Source: Cytophagales bacterium (GTDB lineage: Bacteria; Bacteroidota; Bacteroidia; Cytophagales; Bernardetiaceae). From it: DNA of 56,208 nucleotides. The notes below the pieces were generated by a model. That model searched no databases, was not told the origin of the DNA, and saw only the letters and a program-made list of their open reading frames with translations. The DNA lies in NCBI GenBank assembly GCA_013299045.1, contig JAAFJX010000025.1, positions 1 to 56,208 on the forward strand, given 5' to 3'. Of this stretch, positions 8,927 through 17,060 are shown piece after piece. The position numbers and the translations under genes were made by a program. Within the stretch, counting starts at the first letter, position 1, and each line of letters starts with the position of its first letter.

Positions 8927-11425
8927 TCAACTTTTATTTTTCTTTGATTTTTTAAATAAGTTCAAAAACTTCTGAAGCGGCGTTTCAGGTTTATCATCTT
9001 CATAGTAGCCTGAGCCATAACCATAGCCCTGCCCATAGCCATAACTTCCGTAGCCATAACCGTAGCCATAACCGTAACCGTAAGCATAGCCGCCGCCCTG
9101 TTGTCCGACTGCATTGAGTACAACCGATAGCTTTTTGAAGCCATGCTGGGCAATAACACGGTTAAGGCTTGTCAAAAAGGCAGGTTTAGAGTAGCCCGCT
9201 CGTACCACATAAATTGGAAAATCCACACGCTTCATAACAATAATACCATCTGTTACAAGCCCAATAGGCGGTGTATCAAACATGATTACATCGTAGCGTT
9301 CTTCCAGCCCTTTCACGAGATTGTCAAACTCGGCAGACATGAGCAGTTCTGAAGGGTTGGGCGGATTGGGGCCTGCCGTAATAAAATCTAAGTTTTTGAG
9401 CGTAGATTTACGTATTGTGTCATCAAGGCTGGATTTACCTACCAAAAGCGTACTAACACCTTTGTCGTTGCTTACCCCCAAGCCCAGGTGAATCTTAGGT
9501 TTGCGTAAATCTAAGTCAATGAGTACTACTTTGAGGTCTGACATGGCGATTACACCAGCCAAATTAAGCGCAACAAAGGTTTTACCTTCCCCACTAATGG
9601 TTGAAGTAATAGAGATAATCCGTTTTTGATGAAAGTTGCCAATAAAGTCTAGGTTGGTACGAATAGAACGAATGGACTCGCTGATGGCAGATTTGGGTTT
9701 AAGATGCACAACAAGCTGCGAATTAGGCATTTTACTTGTGTCATAAAAAGGGACAACACCCAAAAGAGGAGCATGGCAGCGTTTTTCTACTTCCATCACT
9801 GTATTGATTTTATTCAAAACAACATAGCGAGCCAGCACCATCAAAATGCTGACCAAAATAGTAAAAAAAGCTGAATAGAGAATAACCTTGCGCTTTTCGG
9901 GGTATATCAAGCGGCCTGGCACGGGCGGGCTTTCTATTTGGCGAAAGTTAGGTGTGGTGCCAGCCGCATTGATGGCAATTTCAATGAGTTTATTCAAAAC
10001 AATGTTGTAGTGAGACTCATAGTTTTCATAATAGCGCCTCAAACGCCTTAACTCTACATTAAGGTCGTTCGGATTGGGCAGGCTTCTTTCTAAATTGTTG
10101 ATTTCTAGGTCTAGTTCAAAGCGCTGGTCATAAATTTTACGTTTATTGAACTCTAGCAGCCTTACCATATCATTGCGCCGTTTGATGGCCTCATTGACTT
10201 TGGTCTCATAAACATAAGTTGTTGACTTTGAATATTTTGTCAGTCGTTCAATTTCTGCTTTTATAACGTTTAGCTCCCCTACGAAATCTGCTACGCGCTT
10301 GTCTTGTACCATGGTTGCATACGAGCCTGCATAAATATAGGTGCTGTCGTCTAGTATGTACTCTGCAATTTTTTGATAAGCATTGATTTCAGTAGTTAGG
10401 TTAAGACGCATTTCCTGCAAACGCCTTATATCGTCCAAGATAGCACCAATTTTTTCTTTGATGTTGGCATCGTTGTCGTCAGTGCCGGTGCTGTCTTTAT
10501 AACGCCCTATGCGGTCTTCATAAAACTCTAAACTATCGCGAATAGAACCTAGTTGGCTATTCAAAAAAGCCTGTGTGAGCTTATGCGACTGGTTTTTAAA
10601 ATCAATAGTCTTGCGGAGATAAATACCATTCACCATATTGACGATTGAGCCAGTTTTATATGGATTACCGTCCATAAAACCCACAGAAAGCGTCCGCGAC
10701 TGTTTGTTATAAATTACGGCTATGATGTTCTTTCTAATATCCTGAATGATAAAATCCTTGGTGTATAACCTAAAGAAATAGTTGCCATAACACTCGGAAT
10801 TAGCAACAAAGAATTTAGTTTTTTCTAGTCTAAACTTTAGTTCAGGCGTATTGACAAGCGCTCCAAAAGCGTGTTCATAACTCTTTTTTTCATCTCCAAT
10901 TTTGTATTCAATCCGGTAAGTGTTCGGATTATCTAAAAAAATTTCAATATCTTGGTTGCTTATAGCCCCGTTCTTGACCTCTTCATCTATAACAACAAAA
11001 GGACTATTCAAAAATTTTTCTTCGTAGCGAAGAAAGAAATTGCCGCGCTTAAAATAGGCTTTGGCAAGATTCAGGCTATCCACAACGTCGTTTACAACGA
11101 GTTGAGAATAAATCATTTCAATTTCGCCATAAAGGTAGTTTTCTACTTGTGCTTCGGTCTGGAAGCTATTAAAACCCAAAAGCTCTGAAAGCCCCTCTTG
11201 GTCTAGTTTGAGCTTAGAATCAGACTGATAGATAGGCGTTGCATACCGCAAATACAGATAAGCACCACCCAAAACGATGGCCGCAAAAGTAAGAATGACA
11301 AGCCAAGAAGACAACAAACTGTACCATAACTTAGGTAAGTCCACTTCCATCAAGCTGCTCATTTCCTCATCTGTTGGGAGTGGCGCTTTGGTTATGACGG
11401 TGTTGTCTAGATTATGCTCGCTCAT
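8927..11425 (-). CDS. Wzc-like polysaccharide co-polymerase / BY-type tyrosine kinase
   Basis: This 832-residue protein combines a Wzz chain-length domain with a cytoplasmic BY-kinase. Membrane segments lie at about residues 35-58 and 515-540, with a long coiled-coil periplasmic region between them. The kinase shows Walker A (SGEGKT, near residue 608), Walker A' (VVLIDLDLRKPK, near 635) and Walker B (DVIMFDTPPIG, near 710). The C-terminus is a tyrosine cluster of unusual regularity: 13 Tyr in about 33 residues, mostly alternating with Gly, followed by a Lys-rich end. Wzc-type kinases control export and length of capsule or exopolysaccharide by cycles of autophosphorylation of this cluster. 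It heads an operon with the TMTC-like and TlpA-like genes. The promoter sits so close to the ATG that the transcript may be leaderless. Confidence 0.93.
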   Translation of the reverse strand: MSEHNLDNTVITKAPLPTDEEMSSLMEVDLPKLWYSLLSSWLVILTFAAIVLGGAYLYLRYATPIYQSDSKLKLDQEGLSELLGFNSFQTEAQVENYLYGEIEMIYSQLVVNDVVDSLNLAKAYFKRGNFFLRYEEKFLNSPFVVIDEEVKNGAISNQDIEIFLDNPNTYRIEYKIGDEKKSYEHAFGALVNTPELKFRLEKTKFFVANSECYGNYFFRLYTKDFIIQDIRKNIIAVIYNKQSRTLSVGFMDGNPYKTGSIVNMVNGIYLRKTIDFKNQSHKLTQAFLNSQLGSIRDSLEFYEDRIGRYKDSTGTDDNDANIKEKIGAILDDIRRLQEMRLNLTTEINAYQKIAEYILDDSTYIYAGSYATMVQDKRVADFVGELNVIKAEIERLTKYSKSTTYVYETKVNEAIKRRNDMVRLLEFNKRKIYDQRFELDLEINNLERSLPNPNDLNVELRRLRRYYENYESHYNIVLNKLIEIAINAAGTTPNFRQIESPPVPGRLIYPEKRKVILYSAFFTILVSILMVLARYVVLNKINTVMEVEKRCHAPLLGVVPFYDTSKMPNSQLVVHLKPKSAISESIRSIRTNLDFIGNFHQKRIISITSTISGEGKTFVALNLAGVIAMSDLKVVLIDLDLRKPKIHLGLGVSNDKGVSTLLVGKSSLDDTIRKSTLKNLDFITAGPNPPNPSELLMSAEFDNLVKGLEERYDVIMFDTPPIGLVTDGIIVMKRVDFPIYVVRAGYSKPAFLTSLNRVIAQHGFKKLSVVLNAVGQQGGGYAYGYGYGYGYGYGSYGYGQGYGYGSGYYEDDKPETPLQKFLNLFKKSKKNKS

Positions 11426-11429
11426 GGCG

Positions 11430-11462
11430 CAAATTTAGTTTATTGTTTATTGTTTTTACAAA
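11430..11462 (-). promoter_or_regulatory. Promoter of the Wzc-like operon, possibly leaderless
   Basis: On the minus strand, TTTG (11462-11459) and TAAATTTG (11437-11430) are spaced by 21 bases, a full Bacteroidota promoter. The ATG at 11425 begins only 5 bases after the final G of the -7 box, so transcription would begin at or within a few bases of the start codon. Confidence 0.6.
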
Positions 11463-11504
11463 CAGTTTGAAAATTAGCCGAATAAATTTTGAATTTAAGC
11501 CTAC

Positions 11505-11939
11505 CTACCTGACACGTAATTGCTCAAAAGATAGGAGATAATGGTCTTCCGTTAAGCGCATTTGCATCTCTTCGGCATCGCTGAGGTCGTTATGCCCTAA
11601 TAAGTGCAAAAGGCCATGCACTAAAACCCTACGAAGTTCTGCTTCAAAGTCAATGTTCAGTTCTATCGCATTATCACGGACACGCTCTATGCTGATGTAA
11701 ATTTCACCTTCTACTAGGCTATCATTTTCGCTTTGGTCAAAGGTAATGATATCAGTGTAAGTATCGTGTTGTAAATAATCCTGATTGATTTTCAGTAGGT
11801 ACTCGTCCGTACAAAAAACATATATAAGGGATTTCAAACGCCGCTTTTCGGCCTCTGCTACTTGCTTCAGCCACTTTTTTATCAAAAGAATGCTTTTAAG
11901 TTGGAACTTTATTTCCTCTGTATAGAAATGTATGGCCAT
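11505..11939 (-). CDS. ybeY: Endoribonuclease YbeY (16S rRNA maturation, ribosome quality control)
   Basis: YbeY is a small metal-dependent RNase that matures the 3' end of 16S rRNA. The 144-residue product has the family core: YVFCTDEYLLKINQDYL, HDTYTDIITFDQS, GEIYISIERV and the metal motif HGLLHLLGHND (His108, His112). At the third ligand position, where gamma-proteobacterial proteins have His, there is Asp118, as I recall for Bacteroidota YbeY. The ATG at 11939 is chosen over a TTG at 11963, because the TTG lies inside the promoter box (11961-11968). Confidence 0.93.
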   Translation of the reverse strand: MAIHFYTEEIKFQLKSILLIKKWLKQVAEAEKRRLKSLIYVFCTDEYLLKINQDYLQHDTYTDIITFDQSENDSLVEGEIYISIERVRDNAIELNIDFEAELRRVLVHGLLHLLGHNDLSDAEEMQMRLTEDHYLLSFEQLRVR

Positions 11940-11960
11940 CTGTAAGAAGTTTTGGTGCAG

Positions 11961-11968
11961 CAAAAGTA
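11961..11968 (-). promoter_or_regulatory. -7 box of ybeY
   Basis: The minus-strand TACTTTTG ends 21 bases before the ATG at 11939. It overlaps the alternative TTG start and so rules it out. Confidence 0.55.
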
Positions 11969-12027
11969 CAAAAATACGTGTTTTGAATAAAATAATGCCT
12001 TATTTTTTTATTCAAATGGACTTGTGC

Positions 12028-12035
12028 TAAATTTG
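12028..12035 (+). promoter_or_regulatory. -7 box of the TonB receptor gene
   Basis: TAAATTTG ends 20 bases before the ATG at 12056. The upstream region is T-rich with no clean -33 TTTG. It lies about 60 bases from the divergent ybeY promoter. Confidence 0.55.
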
Positions 12036-12055
12036 CGTCCAAAGTCATATCGCCC

Positions 12056-13981
12056 ATGCTACGCATCCTATTTTTTTCTTGTATTTTTTTTTATGCTTTT
12101 ATGCTTTATTCAGATTTATATGCTCAGCAAAAAGATAGCCTCAAAACCCAGCTCCTTGCTGAAGTAACTGTTTATAGCACCTCGCTACGTCCTGGTTTTA
12201 AAGTTGAGACTCTTGACACTCTTGTTTTACAGCGCTCTCAACAACAAGAACTGAGTACAGTTTTAGCTGCTCAAAGTCCTGTATTTATCAAGTTTTATGG
12301 TGCTGGCAGCTTGGCTTCTTCGGCTTTTAGAGGTATGTCTTCTACGCACACGCAGGTTTATTGGAATGGGCTTCTGCTTAATTCACCTATGCTTGGGCAA
12401 TTAGATTTTTCTTTAATTCCAATGGCCGCCACAGACCACGTGGAGATTCTCTACGGTGCTGCCGCCTTGCGTATGGGCAATGGTGGTTTGGGTGGCGGCA
12501 TACATCTAGAAAATAAACCTTGCTTTGATGAAAAAGTATTTCAAGGCCAGGTTCGCCTTTTAACGGCTAGCTTTGGCACCTACAAAGGCAGTTTTCAGAG
12601 TACTGTGCGCTATAAAAAAATACTTTGGCAGCAAAAATACTTTTTGCGTCAGGCAGACAATAACTTTTCTTTCCGATTTAACGGCCAAGATATGCGCCAA
12701 CAAAATGCCTTTTTGAGGCAAGTCGGCTCAATACAAGAACTTTATTACAGACCAGATAAGCGCCAAACGTGGGCGCTGCGTGTATGGCAACAACAAGGCT
12801 TCAGGCAGCTACCTGCTTCAATACTTGTTGGTAAAAGTACTGAAAAACAAGATGATAGAAGTCTGAAAATTCACTTAGAACATCAGTACAGAAGCCCCTA
12901 TAAACTAAATTATCAGCATAAAACTTGGCTGGCCTACACGTCTGACCGACTTGTTTACCAAAACCCAGCGCAAGACCAAAAAAGTAGCAACGCCGTTCAT
13001 GCAGCGCAAGGCCAAACCTTACATTCTCTGGATTTCTCTGATGCCTTTTCTCTGCGGGCAAGTTTTGCTTTGGCGCATGAACAGGTACAAAGCAGCGCTT
13101 ATGCACAAACGCAAACACGGCCTCAAGTACACACAGAGGCACATGGGCGATGGGGAAGTCTTGAGTGGTCTGCCGTCATTCGGCAAGAGCATATCCGCAG
13201 CCATGAGGCTATGTACCGAATGCCCACTACAGGCGCATTGGGCTGTTTTATAACTATTTTACAACAAGATTTGAGCCGTCTGAATCTACAAATGCAAGTT
13301 GCTCAGAATGCGCGCTACCCTACCCTTAACGACCGTTTTTGGCCAATTTCTGGTAATGAAGAATTGCTTCCTGAACGTAGCCAAGGTGCTGAAGTACAAA
13401 TAGATTATAAGAAATACATGGCTAAAAAAACCCAAAAGCCTATTCTTGAGGTTCAAATAACTGCTTATAATAACCGCGTTGAAGATTGGATACAGTGGCT
13501 ACCAACCGTTAGTGGTTACTGGAAACCACAAAACCTGCGCCAAGTGGCTGCCAGAGGTCTTGAGGCAAACATCAAAAACAGCATAAACTTTACAGAAAAA
13601 CACGCATTAAAGATAAGTGTGCTTTATTCTCTGAATAGCAGTATCAATACAGCGGCTTATACTCAAAACGACAAGGCGGTGGGCAAGCAGCTCATTTATA
13701 CACCATTGCATAATATAAAAGCGCGGATTGATTATTTGATTCTTGAAAAATGGCACTTCAATTTACAAGCGCAATATTACAGCCGTCGTTACACAACTTC
13801 TGATAACTCTAGCTACTTACCCGCATACATACTCTTTGATACCAACGCAAGTTACCAGATATCTAAACACCTGAAAATCAACACTACAATAGATAACATA
13901 CTTAACTTTCAATACCAATCCATAGCCTTTTTTCCAATGCACGGGCGTAGATTTGAGTTGCAAGTGGTTTGGAGCTTTTAG
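12056..13981 (+). CDS. TonB-dependent outer-membrane receptor
   Basis: The 641-residue product begins with a Sec signal peptide ending near LYAQ. The plug domain follows directly (LAEVTVYSTS, FIKFYGAGSLASSAFRGMSS, QVYWNGLLLNSPMLGQLDFSLIP, VEILYGAAALRMGNGGLGG), with no carboxypeptidase-like repeat before it. A compact 22-strand barrel follows, and the protein ends in the aromatic HGRRFELQVVWSF typical of outer-membrane proteins. The small size and plug wording recall BtuB-like receptors for cobalamin or iron complexes, but no riboswitch or transport gene is adjacent, so the ligand is unknown. Its stop codon lies only 4 bases from the stop of the opposing histidine kinase gene, which leaves no room for a separate terminator. 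Confidence 0.88.
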   Translation: MLRILFFSCIFFYAFMLYSDLYAQQKDSLKTQLLAEVTVYSTSLRPGFKVETLDTLVLQRSQQQELSTVLAAQSPVFIKFYGAGSLASSAFRGMSSTHTQVYWNGLLLNSPMLGQLDFSLIPMAATDHVEILYGAAALRMGNGGLGGGIHLENKPCFDEKVFQGQVRLLTASFGTYKGSFQSTVRYKKILWQQKYFLRQADNNFSFRFNGQDMRQQNAFLRQVGSIQELYYRPDKRQTWALRVWQQQGFRQLPASILVGKSTEKQDDRSLKIHLEHQYRSPYKLNYQHKTWLAYTSDRLVYQNPAQDQKSSNAVHAAQGQTLHSLDFSDAFSLRASFALAHEQVQSSAYAQTQTRPQVHTEAHGRWGSLEWSAVIRQEHIRSHEAMYRMPTTGALGCFITILQQDLSRLNLQMQVAQNARYPTLNDRFWPISGNEELLPERSQGAEVQIDYKKYMAKKTQKPILEVQITAYNNRVEDWIQWLPTVSGYWKPQNLRQVAARGLEANIKNSINFTEKHALKISVLYSLNSSINTAAYTQNDKAVGKQLIYTPLHNIKARIDYLILEKWHFNLQAQYYSRRYTTSDNSSYLPAYILFDTNASYQISKHLKINTTIDNILNFQYQSIAFFPMHGRRFELQVVWSF

Positions 13982-13985
13982 TTTC

Positions 13986-15884
13986 CTAGTCTTTTGTTTT
14001 TTCGGCGGTATGTGCCTTTATCTTTTCCTGCAAAGTCAGTTTATTGAAGGGCTTAGAAATGTAATCGTTCATGCCTGCCGCAATGCACCTATCCAGTTCT
14101 GTTTTGAGTGCCGAGGCCGTAATAGCAATGATAGGAATTGTTGATTTAGGCTCTGCAAGCTCTTTTCTGATGCGTTGTGTGGCTTGGTAGCCATCTAGCT
14201 CTGGCATATGCACGTCCATAAGCACGAGGTCAAAGTGCTTTTCTTTGAGCATTTCAAAGGCTATAAGACCATTTTGGGCAATTTCAACCGTATGTTGATT
14301 GGCTTTTAGCATATTGGCTACCAGCATTTGGTTAATTTCTACATCTTCTGCCAACAAAATATGCTTGCTTTGGGGCTTTTCGTTATTTGAAGGCATAATC
14401 AGCTCACTGGCATTTTGAGGCAGGGGCAGTTTGTAACGAATATTGAACGAAAATGTACTGCCTACACCTACTTGGCTCTGCACCTTAATCTGCCCCCCTT
14501 GTAGTTCAACAAGTTGTTTGCATATAGCCAAGCCCAGACCCGTTCCACCGTAGCGTCTTGTTGTATCGCTGCTGGCCTGTGTAAAAATAGAAAAAATATA
14601 GTCTTGTTTATCTTCGGGTATGCCAATTCCTGTGTCGCGAACAAAAAACTTCAAAAGGACATCTGTTGCGGTGCTTTCTAGTAGTTGCACTCCTAGTTCT
14701 ACCTCGCCCTTTTGGGTAAATTTAACGGCGTTGCTGAACAAATTGATAAGAATTTGCTTCAGGCGGACTGGGTCGCCAATGAACTTAGGTGGTGTGCTGT
14801 TCGGAACATTTTGCTTAATCACCAAGCCTTTTTGCTTAATTTTTTGAGTAGAACTGGCCATAACTGCTTCCAAAAGCTGATTGAGGTCTATGAGCCTTTC
14901 TTCAAAAGTGAGCATTCCTGAATCAATTTTACTCAAGTCCAGAATATCATTGATAAGTACTAATAAATGCTCCGCCGATACTTTGATGTGGTCTAAGTGC
15001 TCGCGTTGCTTATCATTGGGTTGGCCTTCTAGCAAAGTGTCGGTTAAGCCCATAACAGCAAACATGGGCGTTCTTATTTCGTGGCTCATATTGGCTAAAA
15101 ACTGCTCTTTGGCTTTTGAAGACTGCTCGGCTTGCTCTTTGGCGAATGTAAGCGCTAAGTTTTGCTCCTCTATTCGCGAAAGCATTTCATTGAAACCATC
15201 TATCAAAGTCCCTATCTCGTCTGCACGGTCGTCGCGAGGAATTCTAAATGAATAATCTTGCTCGGCTGAAATCAAATTGGTGTTTTCGGCCAAGGATAAA
15301 ATTGGCTCGGAAATAATGCGCTGCGACCACAAAGAAAGTAGATATGTAAGCACAATTACGCCAACAAATATGATAAGCAAAACCAAAGAATATTGATACA
15401 AACGCTGATAGAGAGCGTTCAAATCCGTTCGCAAATAGACAGTCCCTACATTTTTTCCGTATTCGTCCTCAATGGCTCTGTAAATATACAGAAAATTGCC
15501 AGGAAAATTGAAGTCAGTAAAGGGCGGAGTACGATAGGCAGCTGGTTTGGCATTCTTGGCAGAAGCTCTAAAATAAACAGCAATCGCTGTCTTGGACGAA
15601 TCATATATACAAGCATCTATAATGTTGGGGTGGTCAGACATTAGTACATCGGACAAGTCTTGCTCTGCAGCTTGGCCGTAGCCATACTCCATCGATACTT
15701 TGTTGTTGGACGCAATAACCTGTGCCAAAGAGTTGATTTGCTCTTCGGTTTTGTTCTTGACATAAAAAAAATCATACACCAGAAAGAAAAAAAACGCCAA
15801 AATAAGTGCAATGCTACTAATAAGCATGATAACAGACAAAATCTGAGTCTTGATGGAGCGTTGCTTGAAGCTAAAAAAAGGCAT
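13986..15884 (-). CDS. Hybrid histidine kinase with CHASE8-like sensor, HAMP and receiver domains
   Basis: This 632-residue membrane kinase has, in order: a first membrane helix (about 15-40); a periplasmic sensor (about 41-163) whose wording (SLAQVIASNNKVSMEYG, IIDACIYDSSKTAIAVYF) fits the CHASE8 domain of YfiN-type proteins; a second helix (164-187); HAMP (190-245); HisKA with MSHEIRTP and phospho-acceptor His268; HATPase_c (INLFSNAVKFT, RDTGIGIP, GGTGLGLAIC); and a C-terminal receiver with Asp557 in LMDVHMPE and the Lys of ISKPF. All key residues are present. It follows, 53 bases downstream, a gene for a YfiR-like periplasmic protein, the known inhibitor of CHASE8 sensors, so the two probably form one signalling unit. 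No separate regulator is nearby. Confidence 0.93.
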   Translation of the reverse strand: MPFFSFKQRSIKTQILSVIMLISSIALILAFFFFLVYDFFYVKNKTEEQINSLAQVIASNNKVSMEYGYGQAAEQDLSDVLMSDHPNIIDACIYDSSKTAIAVYFRASAKNAKPAAYRTPPFTDFNFPGNFLYIYRAIEDEYGKNVGTVYLRTDLNALYQRLYQYSLVLLIIFVGVIVLTYLLSLWSQRIISEPILSLAENTNLISAEQDYSFRIPRDDRADEIGTLIDGFNEMLSRIEEQNLALTFAKEQAEQSSKAKEQFLANMSHEIRTPMFAVMGLTDTLLEGQPNDKQREHLDHIKVSAEHLLVLINDILDLSKIDSGMLTFEERLIDLNQLLEAVMASSTQKIKQKGLVIKQNVPNSTPPKFIGDPVRLKQILINLFSNAVKFTQKGEVELGVQLLESTATDVLLKFFVRDTGIGIPEDKQDYIFSIFTQASSDTTRRYGGTGLGLAICKQLVELQGGQIKVQSQVGVGSTFSFNIRYKLPLPQNASELIMPSNNEKPQSKHILLAEDVEINQMLVANMLKANQHTVEIAQNGLIAFEMLKEKHFDLVLMDVHMPELDGYQATQRIRKELAEPKSTIPIIAITASALKTELDRCIAAGMNDYISKPFNKLTLQEKIKAHTAEKTKD

Positions 15885-15937
15885 GATTTATTCTCTGGTA
15901 AAGGGTTTTTATGCTAAAAAAATTGTCATTTATGATA

Positions 15938-16501
15938 TCAATTTTCGGTTATAATTTTGACTGCCAAACGCACAAAATTCGTGTTGAGAGTCAGACGGGC
16001 GCGTTTGGCTGCATCAATGTTAATCTCAAAACCCAAACGCCTGTTATTGACGTTTTCAGTGAAATTGATGATGCCGCCCGCCGCACAAAAGTTAGCAATA
16101 TTATCGCCTACTGTTAAAACAGAGTGTTTGCGACAATAATCTAGAATATCCTTGTAGTTATTCTTCTCGGAGGCGCATACAAAGATAACATGACAGCCCC
16201 ATAGTTGGCGAATCTTGGTGGCGCGCCGAATTTCCCAGTTACGCCCATGAACGGGACGGCCCTGAAAAATACGTTCAATCTTTGTTCCGAAGGGGTCTTG
16301 TCCTATAATGCCCAGAACAATTTTGTCGGTAAGATAGAAAGGTGTTTCGGTGGGTGCCCACTTGGTATGCTTCACAAAGTTGTGCAAATAGCCCGCTTTA
16401 GTTTCCACAATATCGTATAGCCGCTGCTGGGTTTGGGCTTTAGCGCCCATAAACATAAAAAACAAACATAAGGCAAGGATATAGCTATAGCAAGATCGCA
16501 C
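15938..16501 (-). CDS. YfiR-like (DUF4154) periplasmic regulator
   Basis: The protein belongs to the DUF4154/YfiR family: KAGYLHNFVKHTKWAP, IVLGIIGQDPFG, GCHVIFVCAS, CRKHSVLTVGDN, GIINFTENVNNRRLGFEIN and ARLTLNTNFVRLAVKI. YfiR is a redox-sensitive periplasmic protein that binds and silences the sensor of the inner-membrane enzyme YfiN. The GTG at 16501 is chosen because it gives an orthodox signal peptide (MRSCYSYILALCLFFMFMGAKA, with A-K-A before Gln). The longer TTG frame (16573) overlaps the promoter box. It is the first gene of an operon with the hybrid kinase. Several cysteines lie in the mature part, as in YfiR, but their pairing cannot be judged here. Confidence 0.82.
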   Translation of the reverse strand: MRSCYSYILALCLFFMFMGAKAQTQQRLYDIVETKAGYLHNFVKHTKWAPTETPFYLTDKIVLGIIGQDPFGTKIERIFQGRPVHGRNWEIRRATKIRQLWGCHVIFVCASEKNNYKDILDYCRKHSVLTVGDNIANFCAAGGIINFTENVNNRRLGFEINIDAAKRARLTLNTNFVRLAVKIITEN

Positions 16502-16570
16502 AGAACAACCATTTTTTATAAATTGATACAAAAGAAATGCTTGGATAAACCAAACCTTCAACAAATTGCA

Positions 16571-16578
16571 CAAAGCTA
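16571..16578 (-). promoter_or_regulatory. -7 box of the yfiR-kinase operon
   Basis: The minus-strand TAGCTTTG matches TAnnTTTG and implies a leader of about 60 bases before the GTG at 16501. It excludes the TTG at 16573. Confidence 0.5.
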
Positions 16579-17002
16579 ATTATTTTTTTATGAAAATGTA
16601 TTTTTATATCAAATTTTTAGGGATTTAGCACCAAAAGGCTTTTTTATTCTTGGAATAGGACTAGACAATTATATTTTTTTTAAGATGAATAACCTGCTTT
16701 AAGGCCAGGATAGCACGGGCAGTGGTAAATTTACAGAGCCAGACACACAAAATTTCTTACAGGTTGGACTGTCGCAAACCCAACATTTTGTAAACGATAA
16801 GTTCAAAGCAGGCAAATCGTCTCTTTACTGTTTGGCAGTCAGTGGTTTTTGCATTCCCTCCCTGCCAAAAGGTGCATTTATCTCTTGAAAACAACTGGTT
16901 CTAGCTTGTTTATGACTATCTTGCAAACCAGAATGTGTAAAAAAAGAACCAAACCTTTTCATTTTTTGAGTTATTTTTTTGTAAAGAGCATTAGAAAATA
17001 TG
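16579..17002. other. Intergenic region upstream of purL with two long inverted repeats
   Basis: No protein gene is supported. Two inverted repeats stand out: CCTGCTTT (16693-16700) with AAAGCAGG (16805-16812), and TTTGGCAG (16831-16838) with CTGCCAAA (16862-16869). They could mark an untranslated RNA or be chance. No known RNA family was recognised. Confidence 0.35.
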
Positions 17003-17010
17003 TAGTTTTG
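17003..17010 (+). promoter_or_regulatory. -7 box of purL
   Basis: TAGTTTTG, with TTTG at 16978-16981 about 21 bases upstream, lies 50 bases before the purL ATG. Confidence 0.55.
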
Positions 17011-17060
17011 CGCATCAATTTTCAAAGCCAGCAATCTATGCTGCCCAAACATCTTTTGCT

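Noticed and set aside
9000-9100. CRISPR-like short repeat array at the end of the kinase gene
   Set aside because: The regular words are codons of a Gly-Tyr tail, in frame with the kinase, and no spacers of constant length exist.
12801-13142. Long frames opposite the TonB receptor gene
   Set aside because: They are shadows of the real gene: they follow its codon pattern and lack promoters and plausible protein sequence.
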